A DNA stretch of 64,000 nucleotides from positions 30,696 through 94,695 of the IMG/VR virus record IMGVR_UViG_3300029983_000015. One strand, given 5' to 3'. The translations under genes were made by a program, and so were the position numbers. Shown piece after piece: positions 13,991 to 22,915 of the stretch. A model generated the notes under the pieces. That model was not told the DNA's origin, searched no databases, and worked only from the letters and a program-made list of their open reading frames with translations. How positions within the stretch are numbered: the stretch's first letter is position 1; the number at the start of each line of letters is the position of its first letter. Source of the stretch: a virus.

Positions 13991-15145
13991 TTAATCTAAT
14001 TTTGTCTTCACATCAGCAAAGTTTAGATAAATTTTTCTATCATCTTTAATTAATGAGATTACTTTCACTTTGACTTCATCTCCAACATTATATTTTTTCT
14101 CATTTCTGTTAATATATGCAGTTTGAATTAGTCCAGTTGTTTCATCATCCAAAGTAATAAGAGCACCAAAGTTTTTAATGTCTCTGATTTTTCCTGTTAA
14201 TACTTTACCAACTTTAATGCTATCCCACATAGATTCTTTTAAAATTTGAGTAAGAATAATTTTATTATTTTTGATAACTTCCTTAACATAGAATTCAATT
14301 GTCATACCAGGTAATATTTCATTCCATTTTTCTTGCCATTTTTCACCAATATTAGCTTTATGTACCATTCCAGTTAAACAATTAGGACCATTTTCAGTGG
14401 CTTTAAATTGAACGAAAACACCAAATGGAGTTGTACCTGTGATAACACCTTCATAGGTAATATCATGCTTCAATTTTCTTACTTCATCTGGAATTAATGA
14501 TTGTAAATATTTCTTTCTTGATACTACATAAACACCTTTTTCTTGTTGTAATGTTTCTAACATTACTTCAAATGTTACACCCAATATAGATTCTGAATCA
14601 GATAATTTATTAACATCTGCTAATGTATTAGGCATAAATGCTTCAACTCTAACATTATCCATAAGAATGTCCATCATATAACCTGCTGGTATCATTGATT
14701 TAACTTCAGAAATAAGTGGTAATCTTTGTTCATAATATTCTTTCATTTTATTATGAACATTTTGTTTGATGAGTTCTGTAATTGAGCCTTTGATTAAATA
14801 TGGTTTATCTGAAACTGATGTAATTAAAACATCAATTGAATCACCAACTAGTAATTCAGTTACAACTGTATTCAATTTAGGTTTTTCTACATAGATAAAA
14901 TCTTTAAATCCAAAATCAATTAAGATTTCTTTTTGATTAATTGATGATATTGTACCTGTAACAACTTGATTTTCTTTAACCTCTTTAATTCCTGATAAAG
15001 ATTTCTCCATTTGTTCGTACATATCTCGATATTCTTGATTCAAGTCTCCAGTACTCTTTATTTTTCGAATTTTATTATTATTCAATTCTGGAAATGGATC
15101 AGGTAAACTACCAATATTTACACCTACTATTAATTCTGTATTCAT
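13991..15145 (-). CDS. rpsA: Ribosomal protein S1-like protein (four S1/OB repeats)
   Basis: 384 residues made mostly of S1 repeats. Repeat 1, about 56-125 (VVTGTISSINQKEILIDFGF); a degenerate repeat 2, about 145-225 (AGYMMDILMDNVRVEAFMP); repeat 3, about 230-300 (YEGVITGTTPFGVFVQFK); repeat 4, about 310-381 (VLTGKIRDIKNFGALITL, DEVKVKVISLIKDDRKIYL). Cellular bS1 has six repeats in Gram-negatives and feeds AU-rich leaders to the ribosome. Phage copies of bS1 are known but rare. In a host group that does not use Shine-Dalgarno, a phage S1 could favour the very AT-rich phage messages. A non-ribosomal RNA-binding role remains possible. Confidence 0.88.
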   Translation of the reverse strand: MNTELIVGVNIGSLPDPFPELNNNKIRKIKSTGDLNQEYRDMYEQMEKSLSGIKEVKENQVVTGTISSINQKEILIDFGFKDFIYVEKPKLNTVVTELLVGDSIDVLITSVSDKPYLIKGSITELIKQNVHNKMKEYYEQRLPLISEVKSMIPAGYMMDILMDNVRVEAFMPNTLADVNKLSDSESILGVTFEVMLETLQQEKGVYVVSRKKYLQSLIPDEVRKLKHDITYEGVITGTTPFGVFVQFKATENGPNCLTGMVHKANIGEKWQEKWNEILPGMTIEFYVKEVIKNNKIILTQILKESMWDSIKVGKVLTGKIRDIKNFGALITLDDETTGLIQTAYINRNEKKYNVGDEVKVKVISLIKDDRKIYLNFADVKTKLD

Positions 15146-15218
15146 TTTATTTTTTTTTAAAAAGTTAATAATTTATTTGTTTGTTTGTTTTTATTGTATA
15201 TTATAAATATTAGAAAGT

Positions 15219-15443
15219 TTATTTTTTTTCTAATTGTTTTATTTTTTTAAGTCTAATTTTTCTTTTTGCATTTTTGTAATATTTATCTTCATTTACATAA
15301 TACATACGAAAAGTTTTTTGATCTAAATATGGACTTCCTTTTAAATATTTTTTATCAAACTCAATAAGATATAATTTATAAGCTAAATCATCAATCTCTA
15401 TTGAATTTTCTAAATTCCAATTACCGTAATTCTTATATACCAT
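15219..15443 (-). CDS. Small protein with basic tail, paralogue of 846-1109
   Basis: 74 residues with GNWNLENSIEIDDLAYK near the N-terminus, matching the 846-1109 protein, and a very basic end, AKRKIRLKKIKQLEKK, fitting the set B tail. The middle is Tyr/Asp-rich. It is downstream of the structural block and upstream of the S1 gene on the same strand, with no recognised domain. Confidence 0.72.
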   Translation of the reverse strand: MVYKNYGNWNLENSIEIDDLAYKLYLIEFDKKYLKGSPYLDQKTFRMYYVNEDKYYKNAKRKIRLKKIKQLEKK

Positions 15444-15496
15444 AATATAACTGTTATGATAGATTATATACCATATGAGATAAAAAGTTTTATTTA

Positions 15497-16144
15497 TTAT
15501 AAATTATAATTATTCTGGGGTCTAGTCATTGGCAATATTTCTTTGGTGTGATCCCAAGTTTCAGAAGAAAATATATTATCTTGCTTATAATCAGGAGTTT
15601 CACTTATATCCCAATAAACATCCATAAAATTAAATTTGAATTGTACAGTAAAAGTTTGCTCAGACACATCCATTGATTGATACATAAATCTAACCTCTGA
15701 TAATGATTTAAATAATGCTGATCTGAATACTACTGAATATAAAAAATCACCATCTTTATCTAAAATAAATAAATTAATATGTGGCAAATAATATTTTCTA
15801 GTATTATTATAATATTCATTGAATATCTGTTGCATCATAAAATAATTAGAATGAGAATCTACACTTCTAAATGTAATATCTAATGTACTATTATAAGTAT
15901 CATAAACATTAGTTGATGGTTTGTGCTCAAATTTCTTTCCAAATTTAAGTGTTTGTTCAGAACCTTCATATGTAATACTTGGAAAGACAACTTCTTTTAT
16001 TGTAGAGTTAAGGTATGATATTGGATCTAAATATGGTATCCAATTTTTATATAAATATTTACTCATTCTATCATTAACATCCTTAGATATAATATCTGTT
16101 GGTAATTGAAAAAGTACCTGATTGTTTTGCGAACTTATTCTCAT
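15497..16144 (-). CDS. Tail-tube-like or tube-initiator structural protein
   Basis: 215 residues. VVFPSITYEGSEQTLKFG, LDITFRSVDSHSNYFMMQ, LYSVVFRSALFKSLSEV and FTVQFKFNFMDVYWDI follow the order of beta strands in T4 gp19/gp54-type tube proteins, where the last long strand precedes the C-terminus. In contractile tails such proteins form the inner tube or nucleate it on the baseplate hub. It is the last gene of the structural block 15497-19984. Assignment is by pattern; a baseplate role is the main alternative. Confidence 0.6.
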   Translation of the reverse strand: MRISSQNNQVLFQLPTDIISKDVNDRMSKYLYKNWIPYLDPISYLNSTIKEVVFPSITYEGSEQTLKFGKKFEHKPSTNVYDTYNSTLDITFRSVDSHSNYFMMQQIFNEYYNNTRKYYLPHINLFILDKDGDFLYSVVFRSALFKSLSEVRFMYQSMDVSEQTFTVQFKFNFMDVYWDISETPDYKQDNIFSSETWDHTKEILPMTRPQNNYNL

Positions 16145-16533
16145 TATATTATATTACTTTTTATTTTATAAAAATTGTTGCTATAATTTGGAGTTTCTTC
16201 TTCAAATTTTAAAACATTTTTAATATAATCTGCAAATCTTTCAGTTAATACAGATTCAATAAATATTTTTTTATCTGGGTATTCTTCTTCAAATTTTTTA
16301 AGTATTTTTGTGAACAATCCACTATTTGGTTCAGTTACATCTATACTAGCAAAATCAAAAAAATCATACATATTACCTTTAAAATTTCTTTTAGATTTTC
16401 TAATATATATTTTTATTTCATCATTAGATATCCATAGATTTCGCAAATTAGATTTTATGAATTTTGAAATCTGATTTAAAATATCATCAATATCAGAGTT
16501 ATCATATTTTTCAAATGTTTTTAAATAGTTCAT
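16144..16533 (-). CDS. Small protein with capsid-targeting-like N-terminus
   Basis: 129 residues starting MNYLKTFEKYDNSDIDDIL, a close match to the set A element, followed by a mixed alpha/beta body with SKFIKSNLRNLWISNDEIKI and FTKILKKFEEEYPDKKIFIE. It lacks the KFN[IL] end. The stop is adjacent to the start of the tube-like gene, so it is cotranscribed with structural genes, which fits a virion component. Confidence 0.7.
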   Translation of the reverse strand: MNYLKTFEKYDNSDIDDILNQISKFIKSNLRNLWISNDEIKIYIRKSKRNFKGNMYDFFDFASIDVTEPNSGLFTKILKKFEEEYPDKKIFIESVLTERFADYIKNVLKFEEETPNYSNNFYKIKSNII

Positions 16534-16555
16534 TTTATATTTTATGTTTTATGTT

Positions 16556-16804
16556 TTATGGTGTTGTTGTTATTTCAGTAGAAGTAATTCCTTGATTTCC
16601 ATATCTTTTTAATGGTAATACATCTAATTTGTATATATTTGGATTACTTAATAATGATCTATATTCAGCTTCTGATATTTCAGATGCCATTATTACATTA
16701 TCCTTAGTGAAAACAATAGTTCCTCCACTTGATATTATTTCATTTGTTATATCATCATTATATGTTAATCCTTGGAATAGAGAACTTTGAGTCGATGTTG
16801 CCAT
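16556..16804 (-). CDS. Small structural protein, stand-alone copy of a fibre N-domain
   Basis: 82 residues. SSGGTIVFTKDNVIMASEIS, EAEYRSLLSNPNIYKLDVLP, LKRYGNQG match TQGGTILYSYDNIIIASEIT, ESFYNELSKNPYIEYIDSLP, LKKYGDIN in the first about 90 residues of the next protein. It is therefore a single-domain paralogue of the Ig-fibre attachment domain and may compete for the same site on the virion. Located in the same operon. Confidence 0.72.
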   Translation of the reverse strand: MATSTQSSLFQGLTYNDDITNEIISSGGTIVFTKDNVIMASEISEAEYRSLLSNPNIYKLDVLPLKRYGNQGITSTEITTTP

Positions 16805-16820
16805 TTATTATTTTATTATT

Positions 16821-18086
16821 TTATATAACAATATTTGAAATTGTAATTGTCAAATTTTTAGTAGATTCTCCAAATGAGTTAATCGCTTTAATTGAAACAT
16901 TTGTTATTCCAGGAGAATTAGGTGTTCCACTTATAGTATTATTACTAAAATTTAATCCTGATGGTAAATTTCCTATGATTTTATATGTAGATTTACTATC
17001 ATTTGATAATATAACATAACTAAATTGTGTGTATGGACTACCTGAAACTGAGCCAGAACTAGAAATGATAGGATAATATCCAGAATTAATAGATAATGGT
17101 TTAGAATCACTCCCTGTTAATCCTGATGCAGATATATCAGAAATTGTACTACCAGTAGAATTACAAATTCCACTAATTACTCCAGTTGAATGATTTATAC
17201 TTAATCCATCAGGTAAAGATTTTGCATCATATGAAATTGGATTACCATTTGATAATATTTGGTATGTAATATTTGATCCAAAACTACTATTAATTATAAG
17301 ATTTGTGTTAGTTATTTTAACATACTCGACAACAGTTAGAACTAAATCTTTTGATGCTGATCCGTAATAATTTATTGCACTATATGTAAAATTATATACT
17401 CCATTCATAGATGTGACACCACTTATTTTATTTAAATTAATTCCTATTGTACCAGTATAATTACTTGGTGGTATTATTTCATATTTAATAGGAAATGTTC
17501 CTGTTGCCGTTATAATGTAGTTAAATGAACTATTTGTTTCAGCACTTAATGAAAAAATTTCATTTGTTATAGTTGGATGAATATCACCACTATTCGATAA
17601 AGTAGTCTTACCTGATACTCCATCTTGAAGTGTGGTAGTAAGTGTATTTAAAGTATTTATTGAATTTGTTATATCATTTGTGAATCCTGTTACATTTATT
17701 CCAGTTGTGAATATGTTAGTGTATTGACTACCTGGACCATTAAGAGTTGATCCTGAATTTGATGCAGGAATAGAACTCAAATTTGAAGTACCTCCTGTAT
17801 TTGTTTGAATTTGATTTATAAGATCATAATTTATATCTCCATATTTTTTTAGAGGCAATGAATCAATATATTCAATATAAGGATTTTTGCTTAATTCATT
17901 ATAAAAAGATTCTGTAATTTCAGAAGCAATAATAATATTATCATATGAATATAAAATAGTACCTCCTTGCGTATTTATAATATTTTCTATTGATGAATTA
18001 TAACTCAAGGTTGTACCTGATGACATATTTAATGCATTAAGTAAATCGGTTTTACTATTTGATATTATATTAGTATTATTTATCAT
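16821..18086 (-). CDS. Virion protein with three Ig-like (He_PIG-type) domains
   Basis: 421 residues. The first about 90 form the domain shared with 16556-16804. A Ser/Thr/Asn/Gly-rich linker follows (to about 185), then three putative Ig-like domains with the signature LP-x-GL-S/N-x-x-x-x-I-S-G-x-x-N/S-x-x-G: GVYNFTYSAINYYGSASK, SLPDGLSINHSTGVISG, NLPSGLNFSNNTISGTPN. Such domains in phages decorate capsids, tails or fibres and aid surface adhesion. It ends TKNLTITISNIVI. A head or tail fibre or decoration role is likely; the partner is unknown. Confidence 0.75.
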   Translation of the reverse strand: MINNTNIISNSKTDLLNALNMSSGTTLSYNSSIENIINTQGGTILYSYDNIIIASEITESFYNELSKNPYIEYIDSLPLKKYGDINYDLINQIQTNTGGTSNLSSIPASNSGSTLNGPGSQYTNIFTTGINVTGFTNDITNSINTLNTLTTTLQDGVSGKTTLSNSGDIHPTITNEIFSLSAETNSSFNYIITATGTFPIKYEIIPPSNYTGTIGINLNKISGVTSMNGVYNFTYSAINYYGSASKDLVLTVVEYVKITNTNLIINSSFGSNITYQILSNGNPISYDAKSLPDGLSINHSTGVISGICNSTGSTISDISASGLTGSDSKPLSINSGYYPIISSSGSVSGSPYTQFSYVILSNDSKSTYKIIGNLPSGLNFSNNTISGTPNSPGITNVSIKAINSFGESTKNLTITISNIVI

Positions 18087-18097
18087 TATTAATTAAT

Positions 18098-19984
18098 TTA
18101 ATTTGATGTAGAAGATGTATCTTTATATTTAGTATAAATTATAACTGTTCTTCCTGCCATAGGCCATATTGACTCTGATGATGTCGTGGTGTCAGTTGAT
18201 GTTATACTTGATGATATAGGAACAGAGCTACTTGAATCAGATATATAATTAACACTATTATCAACAAATGTAATATCTTCAAATAAAGTAAATGTACCAG
18301 AATATAATAAAGTTCTTACTTTATCTAATCCGATAACTTGACTTGAGCTAGTTGATGATTGATTATTTGAAACTAATGTTAAATAAAAATTTGTAAATCC
18401 TTTATTATAAATTGATTTCAATACCGTTAAATCATTTTCTAAAATTTTAAAATTGACTATACCATTTACATAATCGTTTGTAGCTTCTTTATATATTGAT
18501 TTTTCTATAGTTTCAGAATCAGATTTAAATATTAGAACTAATTCAGAATTATTTAAGATTGTAGATAAATCATATATAACTAATTGATTTGTTGTACTAT
18601 TTGTTGATTGAAGAGATGCTAATCTAAATTGAATAATATTATCAAATGGAGTAATTACAATATTCAATAATCCCATAGTTTTATAATCATTATTTGTTAA
18701 AGCAGTAGAAGAACTATTAGAAGAACTATTAACTATCAATTTTCCAACTTCTATTAATTGAGGAGAATTTACTTTAACAATTTCTGTTGTTATATTTCCT
18801 GATAAATAATCATTTCCTAATACAATTTCATCTGGTTTGGCATTATAAATTTTAATTTTATTCAAATTTTGTATATTTAAACTAATTAATTTTTTGCCGT
18901 ATTTTTGAATGTTATTATCTAATCCTAATGTTGATGTTCTTTCAATGGTACTCATATCAACCAAATCAATAACCCTCATAACAACTCTTATTGCAGCAGT
19001 GGTATTTGAAAAAGTTAAAATAGGTCTATATAATATAGTTTTTGTAAAATCATCATTTATTCCTATTCCTGAAACAACAACGGTTTGCATATTAGTTTGA
19101 ATATTTTCTTCTAATAAATAAATATCGTATTCTATTCTCATTCTACGACCTTTATTTTCCATTTCTCTTATAAAATTATCTAAATTTTGATTTGAATTAC
19201 CATATGTACCATTAATTTCAAAGAAATCACCTTCAGTAGATTCTTTAATATTAACAGCTAATGTATTATAATCTGCGCTTTTTGAAAAAGACGTATTATA
19301 AGATTCAGATGAATAATAATATGTAGTACCTAGAACATTTTCTTTTGTTACTAAATATTTAAAATCTACAAATATTGGAGATGTTTGACTTAATCCTATT
19401 CCAAGAGTAAAATTATCATTGATTGTATTACTTAATACAGAATTATCTGTTAATGTAGTTGTTCTTTGATTAGAAACATAATCAATTGAAGGTATTTGAA
19501 ATTCATAATATTTACCCCATTCTTGTCCATCATATAAAAATGGAACAGATAAAGTCATACCTGAAGTTGATTTTGTTGTTGAATCGAAAAAAATATTAGC
19601 TAACTCATACATACTCTCATTATAATAATCGTATGTATAAATTTTAACATATAATCCAACATATTCATTTAAAACAAAATTATAATTTGTAGGTAAATAT
19701 AATTTTACATTATCATATGGTATAGGAGCAGTATTATAATCTTGATATTGTAAAAAATTATACTTTTCAGTATTAATTGTAGTATATTTTCTAAGAACAG
19801 TATCTAATAAAAATAAATTATTATTTATATTATTATTGCTTATAGTAGAAAGAAAACTTCTCTTTTTGTTTTCATTAAGATTAGTTATAACTTTATAATT
19901 TTCTGTTACATTATTTTCATTATCAAATGTCCATTCCATTAAGACATTTGGATTAATCTTTATCATTTTTTTAGTACTGGACAT
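18098..19984 (-). CDS. Large beta-rich virion structural protein
   Basis: 628 residues rich in Asn, Ser, Thr and Tyr with alternating beta patterns, opening MSSTKKMIKINPNVLMEWTF and ending in a Ser/Thr-rich segment with IWPMAGRTVIIYTKY. A baseplate, neck or tail-wedge role is inferred from composition and neighbours. It is the first gene of a leftward block with a strong AAGTTT...TATATATA promoter candidate directly upstream. No family name recognised. Confidence 0.65.
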   Translation of the reverse strand: MSSTKKMIKINPNVLMEWTFDNENNVTENYKVITNLNENKKRSFLSTISNNNINNNLFLLDTVLRKYTTINTEKYNFLQYQDYNTAPIPYDNVKLYLPTNYNFVLNEYVGLYVKIYTYDYYNESMYELANIFFDSTTKSTSGMTLSVPFLYDGQEWGKYYEFQIPSIDYVSNQRTTTLTDNSVLSNTINDNFTLGIGLSQTSPIFVDFKYLVTKENVLGTTYYYSSESYNTSFSKSADYNTLAVNIKESTEGDFFEINGTYGNSNQNLDNFIREMENKGRRMRIEYDIYLLEENIQTNMQTVVVSGIGINDDFTKTILYRPILTFSNTTAAIRVVMRVIDLVDMSTIERTSTLGLDNNIQKYGKKLISLNIQNLNKIKIYNAKPDEIVLGNDYLSGNITTEIVKVNSPQLIEVGKLIVNSSSNSSSTALTNNDYKTMGLLNIVITPFDNIIQFRLASLQSTNSTTNQLVIYDLSTILNNSELVLIFKSDSETIEKSIYKEATNDYVNGIVNFKILENDLTVLKSIYNKGFTNFYLTLVSNNQSSTSSSQVIGLDKVRTLLYSGTFTLFEDITFVDNSVNYISDSSSSVPISSSITSTDTTTSSESIWPMAGRTVIIYTKYKDTSSTSN

Positions 19985-20006
19985 ATTGTCGTTATTATAT
20001 TTTTTT

Positions 20007-20030
20007 CTATATATAAAAAATTAAACTTTG
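20007..20030 (-). promoter_or_regulatory. TATATATA-type promoter for the structural block
   Basis: Read on the minus strand: CAAAGTTTAATTTTTT then ATATATAG, 23 nt from the 19984 start. It has the same AAGTTT/TATATATA composition as the plus-strand candidates. Confidence 0.5.
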
Positions 20031-20064
20031 TAATAGAAAAATAATAAAAATAATAAAAAATAAA

Positions 20065-20682
20065 ATGTCATTAAACACAAGTTCATACGCATCAAGTAAA
20101 TCAAAATCTGCAGCTACTTCAATATCAAACATATCATCAGGTATTTTTAGTGCATGTTCTGATACATATACAAATACAAATACAAATCCATATTATTCTA
20201 CTATTTATAATGGTTCTCCTGGTGTTTATACTGGAGTACCTGTTAGCTCATATGGTTCCATGTGGAAATCAAGTGAAAAAAAAGATGAGTTAGATGATTT
20301 GTCTTATTCTGTTTATTTTGAATTAGATGATGATGATAAAATATTATCTGATACTATATGTGAAATTAATGATAATACTTTTGTTTTTAATTGTAAGATG
20401 ATTGGCAATAGAATGCAACCGTATGAAAAATTAATGGAATTAATAAGTGACAAAAAAGAAATATCAGTAAAAATTGTGATATCTGACTTATTAACATTAT
20501 GTTACACAAAATTTCAATTTATTGACATTGAAAATAATTTCAAATTCAATAATGGGTACTGTAGTTTAAGTAAATTGAAAGTAAAATTCAAATTTGATAA
20601 AATTCTATATGATAATGAAAGATTATCAGTGAAGGAAAAAAGATCAGATAAACTAAATAAAATATTAAAAAACAATGAATAA
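20065..20682 (+). CDS. Hypothetical protein with basic tail, related to 3725-4192
   Basis: 205 residues. The first 75 are low-complexity Ser/Thr/Tyr/Gly (SSYASSKSKSAATSISN, YTNTNTNPYYS). After SYSVYFELDDDDKI comes a beta-rich domain with FVFNCKMIGNRMQPYEKL, FQFIDIENNFKFNNGY, LSKLKVKFKFDKI, and the set B tail KRSDKLNKIL. Its domain aligns in order with the 155-residue protein at 3725. The disordered N-terminus suggests a virion-exposed or assembly role. Its end overlaps the next start by 8 nt. Confidence 0.68.
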   Translation: MSLNTSSYASSKSKSAATSISNISSGIFSACSDTYTNTNTNPYYSTIYNGSPGVYTGVPVSSYGSMWKSSEKKDELDDLSYSVYFELDDDDKILSDTICEINDNTFVFNCKMIGNRMQPYEKLMELISDKKEISVKIVISDLLTLCYTKFQFIDIENNFKFNNGYCSLSKLKVKFKFDKILYDNERLSVKEKRSDKLNKILKNNE

Positions 20683-21304
20683 AACAAATGAACAATTTAA
20701 TCAAATAATAAACAATTGCTCTGATATTTACGCTAAAAAAATGAAAGATTATGGTGCAGCTTGGAGAATATTAAGACCTACCTCTGTTACAGATCAGATA
20801 TTCATAAAAGCGAATAGAATCAGAAGTATTGAAACCAAATCGGTAATAAAAATAAATGAAGGAATAAATTCTGAGTTGATAGCTATTGTAAATTATGGAA
20901 TAATGGGGTTAATTCAATTAGAACTAGGATATTCAAATTCAGATGATTTATCATATGATGATGGAATAAAATTATACGATAAATATATACAGAAATCTAA
21001 GGAATTGATGATGAATAAAAATCATGATTATGGTGAGGCATGGAGATCAATGAGAATGGAATCTTATACAGATTTGATTTTAATGAAAATTTATAGAACT
21101 AAACAAATTGAAGATAATGATGGAAAAACAATAATATCGGAAGGTATCGATGCAAATTATTTTGATATGATTAATTATGCAATTTTTGGATTAATTAAGA
21201 TTAAAGAATCTGAAGAAAAAGAACTAAAAATACCTATAATACCTAAAATAAGAGTCATTCCAGAATGCTCTAATAAGGAAAGATATAATGATAACGTTGT
21301 TTGA
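20675..21304 (+). CDS. DUF1599 protein with two repeats
   Basis: 209 residues with two copies of the DUF1599 module. Copy 1 (about 5-88): AKKMKDYGAAWRILRPTSVT, DQIFIKANRIRSIET, NYGIMGLIQLELG. Copy 2 (about 108-190): MNKNHDYGEAWRSMRMESYT, DLILMKIYRTKQIED, NYAIFGLIKIKE. The family (also called nucleotide-modification-associated domain 1) is common in Bacteroidetes and phages and has been linked by comparative genomics to modified-base pathways. Whether this phage modifies its DNA cannot be read here. Confidence 0.85.
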   Translation: MNKTNEQFNQIINNCSDIYAKKMKDYGAAWRILRPTSVTDQIFIKANRIRSIETKSVIKINEGINSELIAIVNYGIMGLIQLELGYSNSDDLSYDDGIKLYDKYIQKSKELMMNKNHDYGEAWRSMRMESYTDLILMKIYRTKQIEDNDGKTIISEGIDANYFDMINYAIFGLIKIKESEEKELKIPIIPKIRVIPECSNKERYNDNVV

Positions 21305-21335
21305 TAATTGTGTATCAAAATTAAATATTAATATT

Positions 21336-21369
21336 ATGCATCATTATCATTGATAATGATGCATTTTTT
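21336..21369. terminator. Bidirectional intrinsic terminator
   Basis: ATGCATCATTATCA and TGATAATGATGCAT form a 14-bp hairpin followed by T6; it separates converging genes. Confidence 0.88.
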
Positions 21370-21375
21370 ATAATA

Positions 21376-22479
21376 TTATGATTTGAGCATGTGAGCCAAT
21401 TCAATAGTCATTGCAATACTCCAACTCAAAGGATTATTATCATTTGGAGTTTTTGTTCCATGATAATATAACTCTGGTATTTCATAATCAATTGATTCGT
21501 TAATAATTTTTTCATAAAAATATCTTGCTTTTTCTTTATCTCCTAATTGACAATATATTAATCCTAAATAGCTCAATCCAAATATCCAAGTTGCTTCTCC
21601 ATTATGATTATAATATTTATCATCTAAATATCTATACACTCCATTATCATCCAATAAATTATCTTCAATATTTTTTAATATTGTTTTTGTCATTTCAATT
21701 GTCAATAAATTAAATGGATAAATAAGAAATAATTGTGCTAAGTCATATTTTCTGGTAGGAGTTTCATTTGGTAATATACTATTTAATGCTTTGATTCCAT
21801 TTTCTATTAAATGCTCAGGAATTTCTACATCAATATTATCACACATTTTAATTGATTTTAAGCCAGAAACTATTACTCCTATTGTGGATGCTCTAGGAGC
21901 TTCTTTACCTTCTTCCCAAGCACCTGATTCAGGTACAGTTTGATAGTCAATGGCATCTAGTAATTGAATAACTTTTGATATAATATTAATATCAGATTCA
22001 TTCCTAATTATTCTCAATCCATTATTTTCTCCTATTGAAATACCATACAAAAAATAGCCTATTTGATCTATTTGTATGTGATTCCAACCAGAATGAATCT
22101 CTGTCAAATCTGGATTTATTCTTGGATTTGGAAATTCCCAATCAAAATCTATTTTCTTTTTTTTAATCAAAGATGAAAATTTTCCATACTGATCTTCTAT
22201 ATTTTTGTAATAATCTAACCATGTTTGGTATGTTTGAATATATTTTTCTGTATCATTCCATAATTCTGGAAATGAGCAAAAAAAATTATCTCTTAACCAA
22301 CTATAACTATAATCAGTCGATACTGATGCTTTATAAAAACCATTTGGTAATCTTAATTTGTGTAGAACTTCAAATAAATTTTTTATATCTAAGTCTAGTA
22401 ATGTATTGTAAAAATCATTATATCTTTTACAAGTTTTAAAATTTCTCTGGAAATATATTTTATAATGTTTATCTGACAT
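21376..22479 (-). CDS. GH15-like (alpha/alpha)6 glycoside hydrolase
   Basis: 367 residues. KASVSTDYSYSWLRDNFFCS matches the substrate-binding WxRD segment of GH15 glucoamylase/phosphorylase-kinase-like proteins. HIQIDQIGYFLYGI and ESGAWEEGKEAPRASTIG carry the second conserved helix and the likely general-acid Glu pair, and EATWIFGLSYLGLIYCQLG belongs to a later helix of the toroid. The usual N-terminal beta-sandwich of GH15 is missing. Family members cleave alpha-glucosidic bonds. In a phage it might attack host storage glycan or surface polysaccharide; with no signal peptide, a cytoplasmic substrate or virion attachment are both possible. Confidence 0.8.
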   Translation of the reverse strand: MSDKHYKIYFQRNFKTCKRYNDFYNTLLDLDIKNLFEVLHKLRLPNGFYKASVSTDYSYSWLRDNFFCSFPELWNDTEKYIQTYQTWLDYYKNIEDQYGKFSSLIKKKKIDFDWEFPNPRINPDLTEIHSGWNHIQIDQIGYFLYGISIGENNGLRIIRNESDINIISKVIQLLDAIDYQTVPESGAWEEGKEAPRASTIGVIVSGLKSIKMCDNIDVEIPEHLIENGIKALNSILPNETPTRKYDLAQLFLIYPFNLLTIEMTKTILKNIEDNLLDDNGVYRYLDDKYYNHNGEATWIFGLSYLGLIYCQLGDKEKARYFYEKIINESIDYEIPELYYHGTKTPNDNNPLSWSIAMTIELAHMLKS

Positions 22480-22556
22480 ATTTTTGATATTTTTTATACT
22501 AATTATTTAACAAATTTTAAACATTATATATAAAAAAATATCAATTCAATTTTAAT

Positions 22557-22588
22557 AAAAAAAGCCTCTGAAAAATCAGAGGTTTTTT
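22557..22588. terminator. Intrinsic terminator
   Basis: CCTCTGA-AAAA-TCAGAGG hairpin flanked by an A-run and T6. It closes the clp operon from the right. Confidence 0.85.
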
Positions 22589-22589
22589 A

Positions 22590-22913
22590 TTAAGAATAAA
22601 AATTATTTTTTCTTAATTCTGCTAATATTTTTGTTAATTCATTTATTATTCCAGTGTGATTTATGGATAAAATGATAAGTGATTCTTCTAAATATGAAGT
22701 AATATAGCTATCATAATTATACTCATGAATTGTTAATTCAATATCACCAAATATATCAGTATCAAATATAACAATTTCATTGTTGTTAGTAATATTGAGT
22801 ATATTAAGCTCCTTTATTTTCATTTCACTATTAAGAAAAGATTCTATGTTATCTTTATTTAAGATAACATAGAATATTTCATCATTTATATTTAAATCTT
22901 TCCATTTAGACAT
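22590..22913 (-). CDS. Small hypothetical protein at the end of the clp operon
   Basis: 107 residues, beta-rich first half (DLNINDEIFYVILNKDNIE, NNEIVIFDTDIFGDIELT) with an SH3-like opening, and a helical end (IINELTKILAELRKNNFYS). Begins 2 nt after the clpC stop, so it is the last gene of that operon. No function recognised; a ClpC-associated role would be guilt by association only. Confidence 0.68.
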   Translation of the reverse strand: MSKWKDLNINDEIFYVILNKDNIESFLNSEMKIKELNILNITNNNEIVIFDTDIFGDIELTIHEYNYDSYITSYLEESLIILSINHTGIINELTKILAELRKNNFYS

Positions 22914-22915
22914 TA

